A stretch of 64,000 nucleotides of DNA from Adenophora triphylla var. japonica (GCA_022495995.1 JAFEMH010004892.1:123365-187364), one strand, 5' to 3'; positions 1 through 11,353 are shown, counted from the first letter of the stretch. Notes: generated from the sequence alone by a model not told the origin. Program-made: numbers and translations.

Positions 1-12
1 AAAATCAAAAAC

Positions 13-1010
13 ATGTTTTGCTCACCTATTTTTCGTATAAGATCTAATCATGGAAAAGAATTTGATAATGTTTCCTTTTCTACTTTTTGTGAGAAAAAGG
101 GAATTCACCATGAATTTTCGACCTCTAAAATGTTCCAACAAAATTGGGTGCCCGAAAAGAAAAATAGGATCTTACTAAAAATGGCCCGTGTCATGATGTT
201 TTCCAAAAGTATTTCGAAAAGATTTTGGGCTGAAGCGTTTAACATGGCTTGTCACATTTCTAATAGAGTTTTTTAAGACCTGGTACAACAATGACACCCT
301 ATGAGATTTTGAATGGGAAGAAACCTAATGTTCATTACTTTCATGTTTTTGAGTGTGTTTGTTTCATATTGAATGATCGAAATCAGTTAGGTAAATTTAA
401 CTCTAAGTGTGACAAGGCCATTTTTCTTGGATATTCTCAAAATTGTCTTTCATTTCGTGTGTATAATTTGAGATTGGGAATCGTTCAAGTGTATGCAAAT
501 ATTTTGTTTGATGATTTGGCTAGCATTGCAGGTGAATCAATTGTAGAAACTCCTATAATATGGGTTGAACAACTTGAAGAAGTTGCTGAAGAAAGTGCTA
601 CCTCAAATGTTGGTCCTTGTGTTGAGTCTGGTGTTGGACCAAGTGTTGTCATTGATACGACAACACTAGAGATAACACCAAAAATTTATCCAAGTGCAGA
701 AAATGAAGATGATAAGAACTCCAATGGAGTTAATGATCCAGTGAGGAGGGATCCCCCTTTGAGAATTCAAAAGAATCATCCTATAAGCCAAGTGATCGGG
801 GATTTGAATGATGGGATACAAACAAGACACAAGAAACCGGTAAATTACCGAGACATGGTAAAACATGTTAAGGTAAATCACTCTTGCTTTGTATCTAAAC
901 TTGAATATAAAAAGGTTGTTAATGAATTAAAAAATGATTTTTTGATTCAAGGTTTTAACCATGAGAGATTTTCTAGTTTGAAAAAATCTCTTGATTTTTG
1001 TTTCATTTAA
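13..1010 (+). pseudogene. Ty1/copia integrase remnant (element G)
   Basis: Two open segments (13-276 and 291-1010), separated by a frameshift and stop near 275, form the C-terminal half of a copia integrase and its linker towards RT. The first segment has the integrase-core signature ending NWVPEKKNR and the stretch FWAEAFNMACHISNRV. The second starts MTPYEILNGKKPNVHYF and contains KAIFLGYS, the usual post-core copia block. In the core motif the expected aspartate is asparagine (RSNHGKEF rather than a S-D-x-G type). The reverse transcriptase that should follow is absent: after 1010 comes AT-rich non-coding DNA. It lies on the same strand as the LTR at 2959 and is read as the same element. It is non-functional. 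Confidence 0.85.
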
Positions 1011-1101
1011 AAACTCCTAGATTATTTTGTTGTATATTATGTTTCATTAATTTTTATTATTATTTTCTTTTATTTTTAAAAAAATATAATAAAAAAAAAT
1101 A

Positions 1102-1363
1102 CTCCCTCCGTCCCGACCGACTTAGGACTTTTTGCCATTTTGGGCGTCCCACCCGACTTAGGACGGCCCAAAATGGAAACCTTAAATCACTATTCTCTCA
1201 ACTCATTCTCTCTCCTACATTATTTTAATACTCACAACACCATTATAATTTACTATTCCCTCCACTCATTCTCTCCTATTTTTAAATTACACTCACAACA
1301 TTTACCTTTTCCTTAATCCCCGTGCCATTTCAAAAAATCCTAAGTCGGCCGGGACGGAGGGAG
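1102..1363. mobile_element. Stowaway-type MITE (Tc1/mariner)
   Basis: A 262-bp element begins CTCCCTCCGTCCCGACCGAC and ends with its near-perfect inverted copy (GTCGGCCGGGACGGAGGGAG). It is flanked on both sides by TA (1100-1101 and 1364-1365), the Tc1/mariner target. No coding capacity. It sits in the non-coding part of copia element G just after the truncated pol. Confidence 0.9.
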
Positions 1364-2948
1364 TATGTCTTTTTGTTATTTTAGTAATCTTAGTTCTTAC
1401 TGCTGCACATGCTGACCTTTTCGTTGTGGTAGGATAACACCCTGAATAACATACTTGATAAAACTCCCTTTGTGCTCAAAGTGACAAAGTCACTAATGTT
1501 GGTATGTGATAAATAAAAAGGCAAAGAGGCAAATCTTATACCATACTATTCTCTCGAGCTCGGGGCACGGCGTTCGCTGCGACGATGCACTCTTGCCAAT
1601 GAGAATGTATGAAGTGATTTATGCTTAGTATTAGGGACATGGAGCTCGCTACTACAGTGTACCCTACTTGAAAGGAATAAATCAATGAAATTTTACACTT
1701 GAAATAAAACTCGGGGCACGGAGCTCGTTACTACGATGCTTCCTTGTTTAAAGAAGTGTAAAAGAATTTTATAAATTGCTATGCCACGTGGTCTAACAAG
1801 CTTGTTATGCCTGAAGTGTTTAAAAATGGCTAAGCTTGTTATGCCTCAAGTGTTTGAAACTTAATATATTTATCAAGGGATTTTTTATCATATGTGTTAT
1901 CCTAGGTGTTACCATCGTTGCCATTAACATATTTGTATGTGCTATATTATTATTTTTTCCTTATCTTCGGTTATGTTATTTAAATTTTTAAACTTTGAAA
2001 GTTTTTTTATTGTTTAAGAGTTTACAAAGTTTGAAAAAGTCTTTAACTAACCAATTTTCCTTTGATAAACAACTCAAATAACTAAGTCCTAAAATCTAGG
2101 AATTTGATTTTCAAAAACCATATGGACTTGGTATATTTGTATTTGTTTATTATTTTTATTTCCGTTTTTATATATATATTTAAAAAATTAAAAATTAAAA
2201 AATCTGAAAATTAAAAAAAAAAAATTGAAAAAAATGAAAAAAAAATATTTTCAAAATAATGGCTGGTTGTTTTATTTTGTGTGAGGAGGTTGTATTTGAT
2301 TTTTCTTGTGGCTAGAAAATAGGGAGGTTGAGTAAATATTTAAAGTAATTATTTTTTTGTGGCTAGAAAATAGGGGGAGGTTGAGTAAGAGTAAATATAG
2401 GAGAAAAATTAGGATAGTGGGATTAGTCTTGTCAAATTTATTTTCCTAACTTAATTCCTATTTTTTCTCTCTATCTCTCTCTCTCTAAGCCAACGCCTCA
2501 TCTCTTTCTCTCTCTATACGTTAAATACTCCCTCCGTCACCGTCACTCACTCTCTCTCAAACCTTCCAAAATTCCTAAATCTTCTTAAATCCTAACCATG
2601 TCAACCCTTTTCAAGAAACAATCCGCCCGTTTGAGGTCTCTCACCAAGAAAAGAAGTTCAAGCTAATTTCATCCCAAACAGGGGGAGATAGTGCTGGTCC
2701 AAAGTGATGTTGGTGATTACTGGGGGTATTTGGTATTTGTTTTTGTTATGTGTTATCTTTGATTTTAATTACTAGTTATTTGAAAAACTTGTTTTTATAA
2801 TTAGTATTTTCGATAAAACATAAGTTTCGGTTAGTTCCTCTAATTAAGGGGGAGTTAATCTTTGGGGAGATACTTTGTTATATCATGTATGACTAACATA
2901 ATCTTGCAGGAATCAGCACTTTAGAGTTTGAAAAGAAATTATAAATTA
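1364..2948 (+). other. Non-coding 3' part of copia element G
   Basis: No supportable gene. The stretch is AT-rich and includes a poorly repeated block at 1558-1742, homopurine runs, and several G-rich purine tracts near 2680-2690, 2850 and 2870 of the kind that precede LTRs. A short open frame from about 2598 is too short to support. RT and RNase H of the element should be here and are missing, so a large internal deletion is inferred. Confidence 0.5.
1558..1742 (+). repeat. Imperfect triplicated motif
   Basis: Three spaced, diverged copies of a roughly 30-bp motif start near 1558, 1632 and 1711. They share a core like GGCACGGAGCTCG followed by a CTACGATG-like end. Spacing is about 75-80 bp. 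Function unknown. Confidence 0.4.
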
Positions 2949-2958
2949 TGGGGGAGAT

Positions 2959-3917
2959 TGTTAGTGCAGACTGTGGATGTTACCACATGTGCTATCACTG
3001 GCAGTTGGGTGTTACCCGAACTGGAATGATTTGTAATTTAATAATTCTTTCCATATTATTTTATATCCTAATGTCTAATATTATTTGCAAGATATATGTG
3101 TTTATTAGTCCATATTTCAGGTTAATACATGGTGGAATGAATAGCTAAAGACATGGAATAAGGTTGAAGATAAGTTCCACATAAATAGGAGATTTATGTG
3201 TAACTTTTACTTGGTCCACATTTGTTGATGAAGAAGCAAAAACGTGGGAAGACCAAGTCTTGGGAGTTATTGCTGATTAATTGAGGAAGTACAATACAAA
3301 GAAAGCAAGAGAGTACAAGGTGATAAAGCAAGGACTTGGGCATTAAGTTTCGGTTGCTATTTTGGTGGGAAGTTGGCGTATGATGTGAAGAAGAAGCCAA
3401 GAATATTCTCCACTCCTCTCACACGATTTTAACAAGAAGAGCTGTTATTTTGGAGTAGCCTTCAAGTCATTTGAAGACTATAAATAGGCAAGGTATGGAG
3501 ACTTGAAGATATACCAATTACACACATCTTTCACACTCCTTGCACAAGAGACAAAACACATCTTTGGTTCCTTTTGCCCTTTCTCCCATACTTTGTTATT
3601 CCACTCTCAAGTACTTTGGACTTGATTGTGTTTTGGGTAGAATAGGGTTTGTGTTTTGATCTATTCGTTTTCTACTTGTAATAGAGTTAGGAAACTTTCG
3701 GCTTTTGTAATCATTTATATAGTGAAGATAAAGTCTTGGCTTTTGAGCTATCCTCAAGTTATATAATTATATAACTTGAGAAAATTAACTCTTGTGTCTT
3801 TTAATTCCGCTGCAAAACTCTTTTAAAATTGTTTTATTTCGGAGTGTGTGTGTGTTGTTTGTCAGTGTGTTATCAAAGGTGTTGGGTAACATCTACGGTA
3901 ACATCTCTGTCTAGTCA
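2959..3917 (+). repeat. 3' LTR of copia element G
   Basis: A polypurine tract (TGGGGGAGAT, 2949-2958) is followed directly by TGTTAGTGCAG, the classic copia 3' LTR junction. Inside are a TATA box (3479) and a T-rich downstream part. The right edge is either TAGTCA at 3917 or GTGACA at 3927, where the minus-strand gypsy integrase of element F resumes. The 5' LTR lies outside the window, so the TSD cannot be read. The LTR interrupts F's integrase just after its zinc-finger region. Confidence 0.7.
3479..3486 (+). promoter_or_regulatory. TATA box of the copia G LTR
   Basis: TATAAATA inside CTATAAATAGGC, about 520 bp into the LTR. This is the expected core promoter position for an LTR. Confidence 0.55.
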
Positions 3918-5552
3918 AGTCGTGACAATTTCAGCATCCTTCTTCAAAGTTGGCCAATAACATCCATGGAACATTATTTTATTGGCCAATGTTCTTGCTC
4001 CTGGATGGCCGCCACAAACTCCTTCATGTACTTCAAATAAAACATTATCCACTTTGCCTGGCTCTACGCACCTCATCAAAGGCCGCAAGAAAGATTTGCA
4101 GTATAAAATTCCATCCTGTACAGTAAATCTTGGCGACATTCTTTTCACAATTTTTTCCTTGTCTTCATCTTGAGGCAATTCTTCATTCTCCAAATAGTCT
4201 TTCATCTCGCTGACCCAATCTTTCTCGCCCATATCCACCTCCATAATTAGCGGCCTATCATATGCCGGCTCTTCCACAAACTCCACTACAATTTTCTTGG
4301 GCAAATCTTCAATTTTGTCGCAGGCGGCCTTGCTCAGCATGTCAGCTCGATCATTTTTCTCTCTATCAATTTGCACCAATTCCCAATAACTGAAGCTTTG
4401 CAAAATCTGCCTCGCCATATCACAATATTTCGCCAAAGTTGAATTCACCACCCCATATCTGCCTTTGACTTGGTTAACAATTAATTGAGAATCAGAATGG
4501 GCGACTACCTGTTTTACCCCAATATCTCGACAGAGCTCCAATCCCGCTACCAGCGCCTCATATTCAGCCTGATTATTTGACATGTTAAACTTGAACCTTA
4601 ACGCTTTCTCGTACTTGCAATCTTCCTCTGGTGAACTTAGCGAGATTCCAGCTCCTCCTTTATCCTTGGCGGAAGACCCATCAACATACAATTCCCAACA
4701 ACCCGATGGCCTTTCCCGCTCTTCCTCAGCTTCAGGATCCTGCGACTTTGACTTTTGCTTCTTAACCCCCTGAGTTTCAACCTCCTCCCTCTCGTAGGTA
4801 AATGAAGTTTCAAGAATAAAATTTGCCAAAGCCTGTGCCTTAATGGTCTTTCTCGCCTCATATTGAATATCAAACTCTGTCAATTCAATCGACCATTTGA
4901 GGAGCCTTCCCGCCGAATCAGGCTGCTGCAAAATCTTCCTCAAAGGAGCGTTGGTTAACACAGTGACAGGATGAGATAGAAAATAGGCCCTCAATTTCCG
5001 TGTCGCGATCACCAAGGCATAGGCCAATTTTTTCGCATTAAAATATCTCGCCTCCACTTCACTTAAAGCATTTGATACATAGTACACCGGCTTCTGCATG
5101 CCGCCATCTTCCTTTATCAATATTGCCGCAACTGCGAGATCTGAGGCCGCAAGATAAACATACAAATGGTCACCTTCTTCAGGGCTACATAGAATTGGCG
5201 GCTTTCCCAAGTATTCCTTCACCTTTTGAAAAGCTTCCTCGCACTTCTCATCCCAAGAGAATTTCTGATCACCTTTCAACACCTTAAAGAATGGCAAATA
5301 TTTCTCAGCAGACCGCGACACAAATCTCCCCAGCGCTATCACTCTTCCATTCAACCTTTGTATCTCCTGAATTGTTCGGGGCGACTTCATCTCTATCAAA
5401 GCTTGAATCTTCTCTGGATTAGCCTCTATGCCGCGGCGGTTTACTAGAAATCCCAAGAAATTTCCCGCTGTCACCCCAAAAGTACACTTGCTTGGGTTTA
5501 GCTTCATTGAGTTTTTCCTTAAATTCTCAAAAGTCTCAGCGAGGTCCACCAA
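3918..5552 (-). pseudogene. Tat-lineage Ty3/gypsy pol: RT end, RNase H, second RNase H, integrase start (element F)
   Basis: A long frame read leftwards. In order: RT thumb (KLNPSKCTFGV, FLGFLVNRRGIE), the retroviral-type RNase H of gypsy elements (LAASDLAVAAILIKEDGG), a linker, and a second archaeal-type RNase H (ELYVDGSSAKDKGGAG, NQAEYEALVAGLEL, HSDSQLIVNQVKGRYG). It ends with the start of the integrase HHCC finger (VHEGVCGGHPG, FHGCYWPTLKKDAE). Two RNase H domains in tandem are the known mark of the Tat lineage. The frame is cut at about 3918-3930 by the LTR of copia element G. It is out of frame by one step with the upstream RT near 5519-5552. Catalytic acidic residues of both RNase H domains look present. 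Confidence 0.9.
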
Positions 5553-6286
5553 ATGATCCTCCCCTTAGTCTTGATCACCATATCATCAATGTAAGCTTCA
5601 ACGTTCCTCCCAATTTGCGATTTAAACACCTTATTGACCATCCTTTGATATGTCGCCCCAGCATTCTTTAAGCCAAAAGGCATCATCTTATAACAAAAAT
5701 TGCCAATGGGGGTTCTAAACGCTGTTTTAGCCTTGTCCTCCTCCAGCATCTTGATTTGATGGTATCCCGAATACGCATCTATAAAACTAAACACTTTATG
5801 CCCCGCAATGGAATCAACCAATCTATCAATTTTCGGCAAAGGATAACAATCCTTGGGACAAGCCGTATTCAAGTCGGTAAAATCTATACACATCCTCCAT
5901 TTCTTATTTGCCTTCAATACCATAACCGGGCAAGCTAGCCAAACTGGATAAGTAATCTCTTCTATAATTCCCGCCTTCAATAGTTTCTCCACCTCTCCAA
6001 TTACCGCCTTCTCCTTTTCCGCAGAAAGATATCTCACCTTCTGTTTGAAGGGCTCTACATTTGGATCAACGTTCAAACAGTGAAGGGCGACATTCTCATC
6101 TATGCTTCGCATATCTTCAGGCTTCCAAGCAAACACATCAATATTATCCCGCAAAAAATCAACCAACTTATCCCGCTCATCCTTTTCCAACTGTTTCCCA
6201 ATTTTTATTTTCTGCTCCGGATATTCATCATTAACCATTACCTCCTCTAATTCCTCTGCCGCTTGAATGTCTGGCTTGCAACGTAT
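5519..6286 (-). pseudogene. Tat-lineage gypsy reverse transcriptase (element F)
   Basis: Read leftwards this frame encodes the fingers and palm of a Ty3/gypsy RT: DNIDVFAWKPEDM, MCIDFTDLNTACPKD, KVFSFIDAYSGYHQI, MMPFGLKNAGATYQRMV and the catalytic YIDDMV. The frame is open upstream to 6286, past the ATG at 6238, and has a typical Tat pre-RT sequence. Just after YIDDM the frame slips and the rest of pol continues in the neighbouring frame (3918-5552). Protease and recognisable gag are absent between here and the leader, so the element is internally deleted or very diverged. Confidence 0.88.
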
Positions 6287-6800
6287 CTACCTCCATTTCA
6301 GTCGCCTTTCTCTTTTCGCAACCTCTCTTTACATTTTTATTGATGCTCTCCCCTTTATCTCTCCCAACAAGCGACACACCTTCAGGTGTTTCTACTACAA
6401 TCTCTTCATCACATTCCTCACTATCAGAATCCACTACCTCCTCAATAAGGGGCTCCTTCATTTTCACAAATTCCGCGGATCTTGACCAAGCCATCTCGGC
6501 TCGCATTGTAACCATTGCCATCAAATTTCTTTCTAATCTTTCCTCCAACACTTCTACCCCTGTTTCTCGCTCATTATCCCATTCTCGCAACACTTCATCT
6601 TCCGCCTTTTCATCAATAACAATGATCGCCGACTTACTCTTCATGCTTTCTGTTTCCTCCCAGTCATCACATCCTCCTATGTTGGTGATCATGTTGACTC
6701 TTGTATCCCGCACCACCAAAGCCGGGAAAAGTGAATTAGTGTTCGCTCTTGCCGCCGTTTGAATCTCAATTTTTCTTTCTGAATAACCTCCTTCACCCAC
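6231..6800 (-). CDS. Acidic ORF of element F, family not recognised
   Basis: A 189-codon frame lies between F's leader and its RT. It is rich in Glu/Asp and Lys, has a serine/acidic cluster (VVDSDSEECDEE) and no zinc knuckle, gag or protease motif that I can see. Its last 25 or so codons overlap the RT frame, so a frameshift near 6290 is likely and the original protein may have run on into pol. It could be a remnant gag N-terminus, an element-specific extra protein or a fusion left by a deletion. Function unknown. Confidence 0.4.
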   Translation of the reverse strand: MGEGGYSERKIEIQTAARANTNSLFPALVVRDTRVNMITNIGGCDDWEETESMKSKSAIIVIDEKAEDEVLREWDNERETGVEVLEERLERNLMAMVTMRAEMAWSRSAEFVKMKEPLIEEVVDSDSEECDEEIVVETPEGVSLVGRDKGESINKNVKRGCEKRKATEMEVDTLQARHSSGRGIRGGNG

Positions 6801-7360
6801 GTAATCAAATTTATGAACTTAAACTTGAAGATCTGCAAATCTTATGAAGATTTGAAGATTTAACCCAGAAACTTGAAGATGCTTCAACCCAAATCTGAAT
6901 TCCCAGATTTCACCAACTATCCACCTAGAAACACCAAAAATTTACGTCAACAAAACCAAATCAAAATCCAAAAACTCCAAAATCCTCAAACCAATCAAAT
7001 TCAAACAAACACTACAATCGACCTTCACGAACTCCAAAAAATCCAGTTCAACCCCAATTAACACCTTCAACCCAGACCAACACCTTAAATTTGAATCCAA
7101 AAATTTGAATCTAACCACCCTAAAAATCACAAAAACTTCGATCCACTAGAAACTTAAGAACAATAATCAAATCCAACAACAACAATAATAAAAACAAACG
7201 GATTCACAGTTTGCGAACTACGAATGACAAACAAAATCAACTGACCGTTCACCACGCCAAATGAATTAACCTCAAGACACACCAAATCGCCCAGATCTAC
7301 CAACCTCGCCTCACACTTACTCATCTACCGCCGGCAAATCTTCAACTGATGAAGAGAATC
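6801..7360 (-). other. Untranslated leader of element F
   Basis: A roughly 560-bp A/C-rich stretch on the plus strand (purine/T-rich as transcribed) lies between the primer-binding site and the first open frame. No gene seen. Confidence 0.6.
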
Positions 7361-7380
7361 AGGTCCCGGCAACGAAACCA
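7361..7380 (-). promoter_or_regulatory. Primer-binding site of element F
   Basis: Read leftwards, TGGTTTCGTTGCCGGGACC starts two bases after the LTR end. It resembles the complement of a plant tRNA-Glu 3' end (a TGGTTCCGTTGCCGGG type) with about two mismatches. It fixes the orientation of F and marks 7383-8132 as the 5' LTR. Confidence 0.7.
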
Positions 7381-7382
7381 AT

Positions 7383-8132
7383 TGATGTTGCCTGAAATTT
7401 CCTCAACAGCAACTCGACCGTTGTCGTCTGAATTGAACAACTCTGGCTCTTTCTTCAAGTCTGCACAAACAGAAACGTCAACTAAGCCGGGGGCGGCTCC
7501 GGCGTGAGCCCCTCTGGCGTGAGGATAAGAATTTGCTTGGGCAAGGGTAAACTGAACAATGAAAAAGTGTTTGTGGGTGGGTGTGTGTGGGTACGTACCT
7601 TGCCATTGAAGACCATCTCTCATATATATACTCCTCCCCTCGTGCCATGCACAAGTCCTCCTCACGTTCCATGCCTATTTCCACGTGTCATCACTCTATT
7701 GGCCAACTACGAGATTAAACATAAATCACTTGATCACTTTTCCCAATGCCCAACCGTTTTATGGATCCCACTTCGTAGATATTTATGCTGCCTCTTACGA
7801 TTCGCACCCAATGGAATCCCTCTCTTGCTGAATGCGGTTAACCGAGGGTTGTGCCGCCTCCCCATAATATTTTGCCTTTCATCTCATACCAATATCTCGC
7901 CGGCCTGCCTCATTATCTCGCCGTTATTCTCACGTTATCTCACTTTCACTACCTTGAGCTTCCCTTTTATTGAACTTAGCGAGATATCCCCCGACTCTCT
8001 TTCTCGCGAATCGCACTTGAGCTACCTTTACTCTTATCTTCTTCTTGGGCCTTATTTCGTTTTGAGCCTACTCGATAACTTTTTCGCTTATGGACTTGGA
8101 TCTGGCCCAACCATTATTTTTGGGCAACATCA
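7383..8132 (-). repeat. 5' LTR of gypsy element F
   Basis: A 750-bp unit begins (minus strand) TGATGTTGCC and ends with the exact inverted copy GGCAACATCA. It is followed by the primer-binding site at 7380. A TATA stretch at 7622-7630 suits an internal promoter. The candidate 5-bp target sequence outside is GTTAC (8133-8137). The partner LTR is not in the window. The insertion cuts the unidentified minus-strand gene at 8133. Confidence 0.85.
7622..7630 (-). promoter_or_regulatory. TATA box in the F LTR
   Basis: An alternating TATATATA run is followed downstream, on the minus strand, by a purine-rich GAGAGATGG stretch. It lies in the 3' third of the LTR and fits the LTR core promoter. Confidence 0.5.
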
Positions 8133-8803
8133 GTTACAAATGTAGTTACAGATGATATTAGCTCGAGTCTCTCCGGTTCTGCTCTGGAGCATGTTCTCAA
8201 CCAACGCTTTCTTGAAATAGAAACTGCTGCCAAGTATACCCTTCAATGATTCAGCTATCTCCTGGTTAGCAAAGATGACTATTTCATCTTGAGGCGTCAT
8301 CCCTACCAAAGCTCTTAGGGCCATGGTTCGGTTCCTCATGAATGTTGTGTACCTGGCAGGATTGATTTGTTTGAAGAGTATGAAAATGGCCTGTCCGAAA
8401 AACACAAACCCTTGTTTTCCGGATATCGGTAATAATGCTTGAACACCCATACTCGTCCTCTCGACTTTGGTCCGAACCAGGCGAACTCCTATTCCGAGCT
8501 CAGCATACGATTTAGTCACTACTTCCAGCAAGTCGGGAAAGTAACACAGAAAGATTGAACAGTAATAAGCAAGATTGAACAGTAATAAGCGGATCTTTGA
8601 TGCTTATCGTCTGTGGACTCAAGAAGAGGGAGAATTGAGCCTAATAACTCAAGTGCCTCATTTGGTTCAGGTACATGAACTTCAACTTCTATGTTTGAAG
8701 TCCTAGGTGCTATCATAGGCCTGCCATGCTGCAATCCAGGATCGTTGATTCCCCTAACCATCATATCTCCTAGCAGTCGTGGTCGCACATTTCGGTCCGC
8801 CAT
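8133..8803 (-). pseudogene. Unidentified broken gene, cut by element F
   Basis: Two minus-strand open segments, 8519-8803 (starts MADRNVRPRLLGDMM) and 8133-8531 (ends near ALVENMLQS), look like one protein of over 220 residues. An exact 20-bp tandem duplication at 8551-8590 causes the frame change between them, and without it the frames line up. Composition is ordinary protein-like, with helical hydrophobic stretches and no transposon motif. The frame stays open a further 45 or so codons upstream of the ATG, so the true start may lie nearer 8930. The 3' end is truncated by F's LTR. I do not recognise the family. A captured host gene or an integrated non-retroviral RNA-virus nucleocapsid-type gene are both possible. 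Confidence 0.45.
8551..8590. repeat. Exact 20-bp tandem duplication
   Basis: AAGATTGAACAGTAATAAGC occurs twice head to tail. As 20 is not a multiple of 3, it shifts the reading frame of the overlapping minus-strand gene. Confidence 0.95.
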
Positions 8804-9948
8804 TGCATCATTTCCGTGAAGAAGCTCTGGGACTGGTTCTATGCAGTTGAGATAATATCTCTAACATCAACAACAAGAAATTCAAAGATATCAAGAAGAA
8901 TATTTTGACGAGAGAAAATTCCTATACTCTAGAGTTTAGGACACTCAAGAATTTCCTATCAACATCTTCTCTATTCTCTATTCTCTATTCTCTATTCTCT
9001 ATTCTCTGTTATTCTTTTATTCTCTTTTCTTCTATCTATTCTTTTCTTTTTTTCTAACTTCTTTTTGCTTACCAAGAAAAAGAGACAAAAATAAATATAT
9101 GAAGTGAAGAACAGGTAGGAAACTTAAGGTTAATTGGCATTAACAATGTATAATTAATCTCAACATTATAATTTGTATTATTACACATTCTGTAACTTAA
9201 TTAAAGAAATCAATATACGAATAAAAGAGCAATTATGAAAAATAACTCATATTAGTTCTTGTAACAATCTAAACATAAAAGCCTCATAATTTCTTTAAAA
9301 GAAATTCAATTTTTGGTTAATTATTCACAAACCCAAATGTCACACCTCTAATTCCACTTTAACTAACTATAGAAAATCAATTTATCTTTCACATTAATTA
9401 ATACTCAATTTTTCCAACAAAGAATACAAAAGCCAATAAGAAAATAACTTTTAAAAAAAAAACAATCTTAAAAAAAAAGCATTCAATCAAAAAATTTTTA
9501 TAAAAATCAAGAAAATTTACCTTCAAACATTAATAATCTTGAATCATCAACCCATGACACCATTTAAGCATTTCCCTTCTCGCTTCACATTCTCAAACAA
9601 CCTGTTTTGGAGAGAAGAGAAAGAAGTATCAGCAAATTCTTGATTTTTTTTCTATGTGAATGTGGCTCAGTGTGACTCACTGTGTGTGCGTGCGTGCGTG
9701 ACCGTGTTTTGTCAAGAAGACGGGTTAAGAAAAGAGAAGATAGTAGGTGTCAGCCAAAATGTGTTTCAGAATAATACCTCGTAGAAAGTTCATCTTTAAT
9801 ATACACTTGTCACATATGTGTGCATACAAACTTACCATGTGTCCTTATCATCTTTAAAAAAAAAAGACATGCGTCCTTAGGATAGAGCAGCCATATAGCT
9901 TCTTTTGTGTATATCTTTGACCACTTTACTCAAAATAATTACACCTTA
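8804..9948. other. AT-rich spacer with a microsatellite
   Basis: No supportable gene. At about 8967-9008 there are about six copies of a 7-bp unit (CTCTATT). A GTGTGC/GTGCGT run lies near 9682-9702. The part near 8804-8930 may be upstream sequence of the broken minus-strand gene. Confidence 0.6.
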
Positions 9949-10227
9949 CTCCCCCGTTCTAAAACTATATGCCCATTTGAGTTTTTACGCAAAAATTAAA
10001 GAAAGTGGACAATGAAAAAAAATATCATGAGTATAAAAGTGAAATAGGAGAGAGAATGAGTGAAGGAAAATAGTAAAGTTGATTGATGTTGTGAGTATAA
10101 AAATAAAATAGGAGAGAGAATGGGTGAAAGAAATAGTAAAGATTCTTTGTCATTTTAAGAAAAGAGACACATAGATTTGGGACGCTAAAAATGGCAAAAT
10201 GGATACATAGAATTGGGACGGAGGAAG
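9949..10227. mobile_element. Stowaway-type MITE
   Basis: A 279-bp element has ends CTCCCCCGTTCTAAAACTAT and, inverted, CTTCCTCCGTCCCAATTCTA, with TA on each side (9947-9948, 10228-10229). Non-coding. Ends are more diverged than in the copy at 1102. Confidence 0.8.
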
Positions 10228-10306
10228 TATACTTCAAATCGAAATTATATTTATTCCCTTTTTTTAAGCGAAGCTCACTTTTTCTTCTTTTAATTTTAAT
10301 ATAGTA

Positions 10307-10586
10307 TGCTCCCTCCGTCTCATGATAATATATAAACTTTTCTTTTTGGACGTCCCACAATAATATATAACTTTTCTAAAATGAAAAGGAATCTTTATTA
10401 TTCCCTCCACTCATTCTGTCTCCTACATTATTTTAATACTCACATCACCATTATAATTTACTATTCTCTTCACTCATTCTCTCTCCTATTTTATTTTCAC
10501 ACTCACAACACTTTCAATATAATAATTCATCCTTAATTCCTGTAAAAAACTCAAAAATTTATAAATATATGGGATGGAGGAGGAAG
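10307..10586. mobile_element. Stowaway-type MITE
   Basis: A roughly 280-bp element with CTCCCTCCGTCTCATGATAA near its left end and a diverged inverted copy at the right (GGGATGGAGGAGGAAG), flanked by TA. It lies only 79 bp after the previous MITE. The exact ends are uncertain by 2-3 bp. Confidence 0.7.
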
Positions 10587-10735
10587 TAGATTCTTAAATC
10601 TATTTCAATTTTTGAACTTTTACCGGTACCGAGAAAGTATAACATTTGAGTATAATTTCCATTCGTGGTTGTAACCAATCGTATCGTAGATAGTTGTAAC
10701 CAATCGTAGATAGTTGATGTGGCCTATTGCTAACG

Positions 10736-11353
10736 CACAAAATCTAGGGAGAAACTTTCTCCATAAGTTATGGAGAAACGGGTCCCGACATGTCGCGCGA
10801 CAATGAGCTAGATAGCCAGAAACCTATGAAAGTGATATCCAGAAACCTTCAAATGAATATCCAGAAACCTTCAAAATGTTTCTGGATATACATTTGAAGG
10901 TTTCTGAATATCCAGAAACCTTCAATAGCAATTTCTGGATATGCCCTAACACATTTCTGGATATGCACCTAACAGCTTTACGGATATGCACCTACAGCTT
11001 CTGGATATACATTTCACATCCTTCTCGGCTATCAAATACAAAGCTTACTGGATATCAACTGCAAAGCTTCGCTATCAAATGCAAAGCTTACGGATATCCG
11101 AAGCTTTTGGTCTTGGCCTTGGGTTTTTTTTTTCTCGGATATACATTTCACATCCTTTCCGCTATCAAGTACAAAGCTTCGGATATCAACCGCAAAGCTT
11201 CGGCTATCAAATGCAAAGCTTCTGGATATCCAGAAGCTTTTGGTCTTGGCCTTGGGTTTTTTTTTTTTCTGGTTATCAAATGTAAAGCTTCTGGCTATGA
11301 AAAACACGTTTCTCCATAGTTATGGAGAAACGCGTTTCTCAGCAGACGCACTC
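10736..11353 (+). mobile_element. Mutator-type non-autonomous foldback element, copy 1
   Basis: A 618-bp element is bounded by a perfect 9-bp duplication TTGCTAACG (10727-10735 and 11354-11362), the Mutator target size. It begins CACAAAATCTAGGGAGAAAC and ends CAGCAGACGCACTC. Near both ends lies the self-complementary block CTCCATAAGTTATGGAG within a longer inverted repeat. The interior is made of short palindromes such as TTTCTGGATATCCAGAAA alternating with CTTCAAATG units, so the transcript would be one large hairpin. No coding capacity is credible; open frames here are repeat artefacts. Confidence 0.8.

Noticed and set aside
2526..2545. CTCCCTCCGTCACC resembling a Stowaway end
   Set aside because: No matching inverted end or TA-flanked partner within the expected distance; it sits in a CT-rich stretch.
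4582..6762. Plus-strand open frames opposite element F's pol
   Set aside because: Shadows of the minus-strand RT/RNase H coding sequence; no independent motif.
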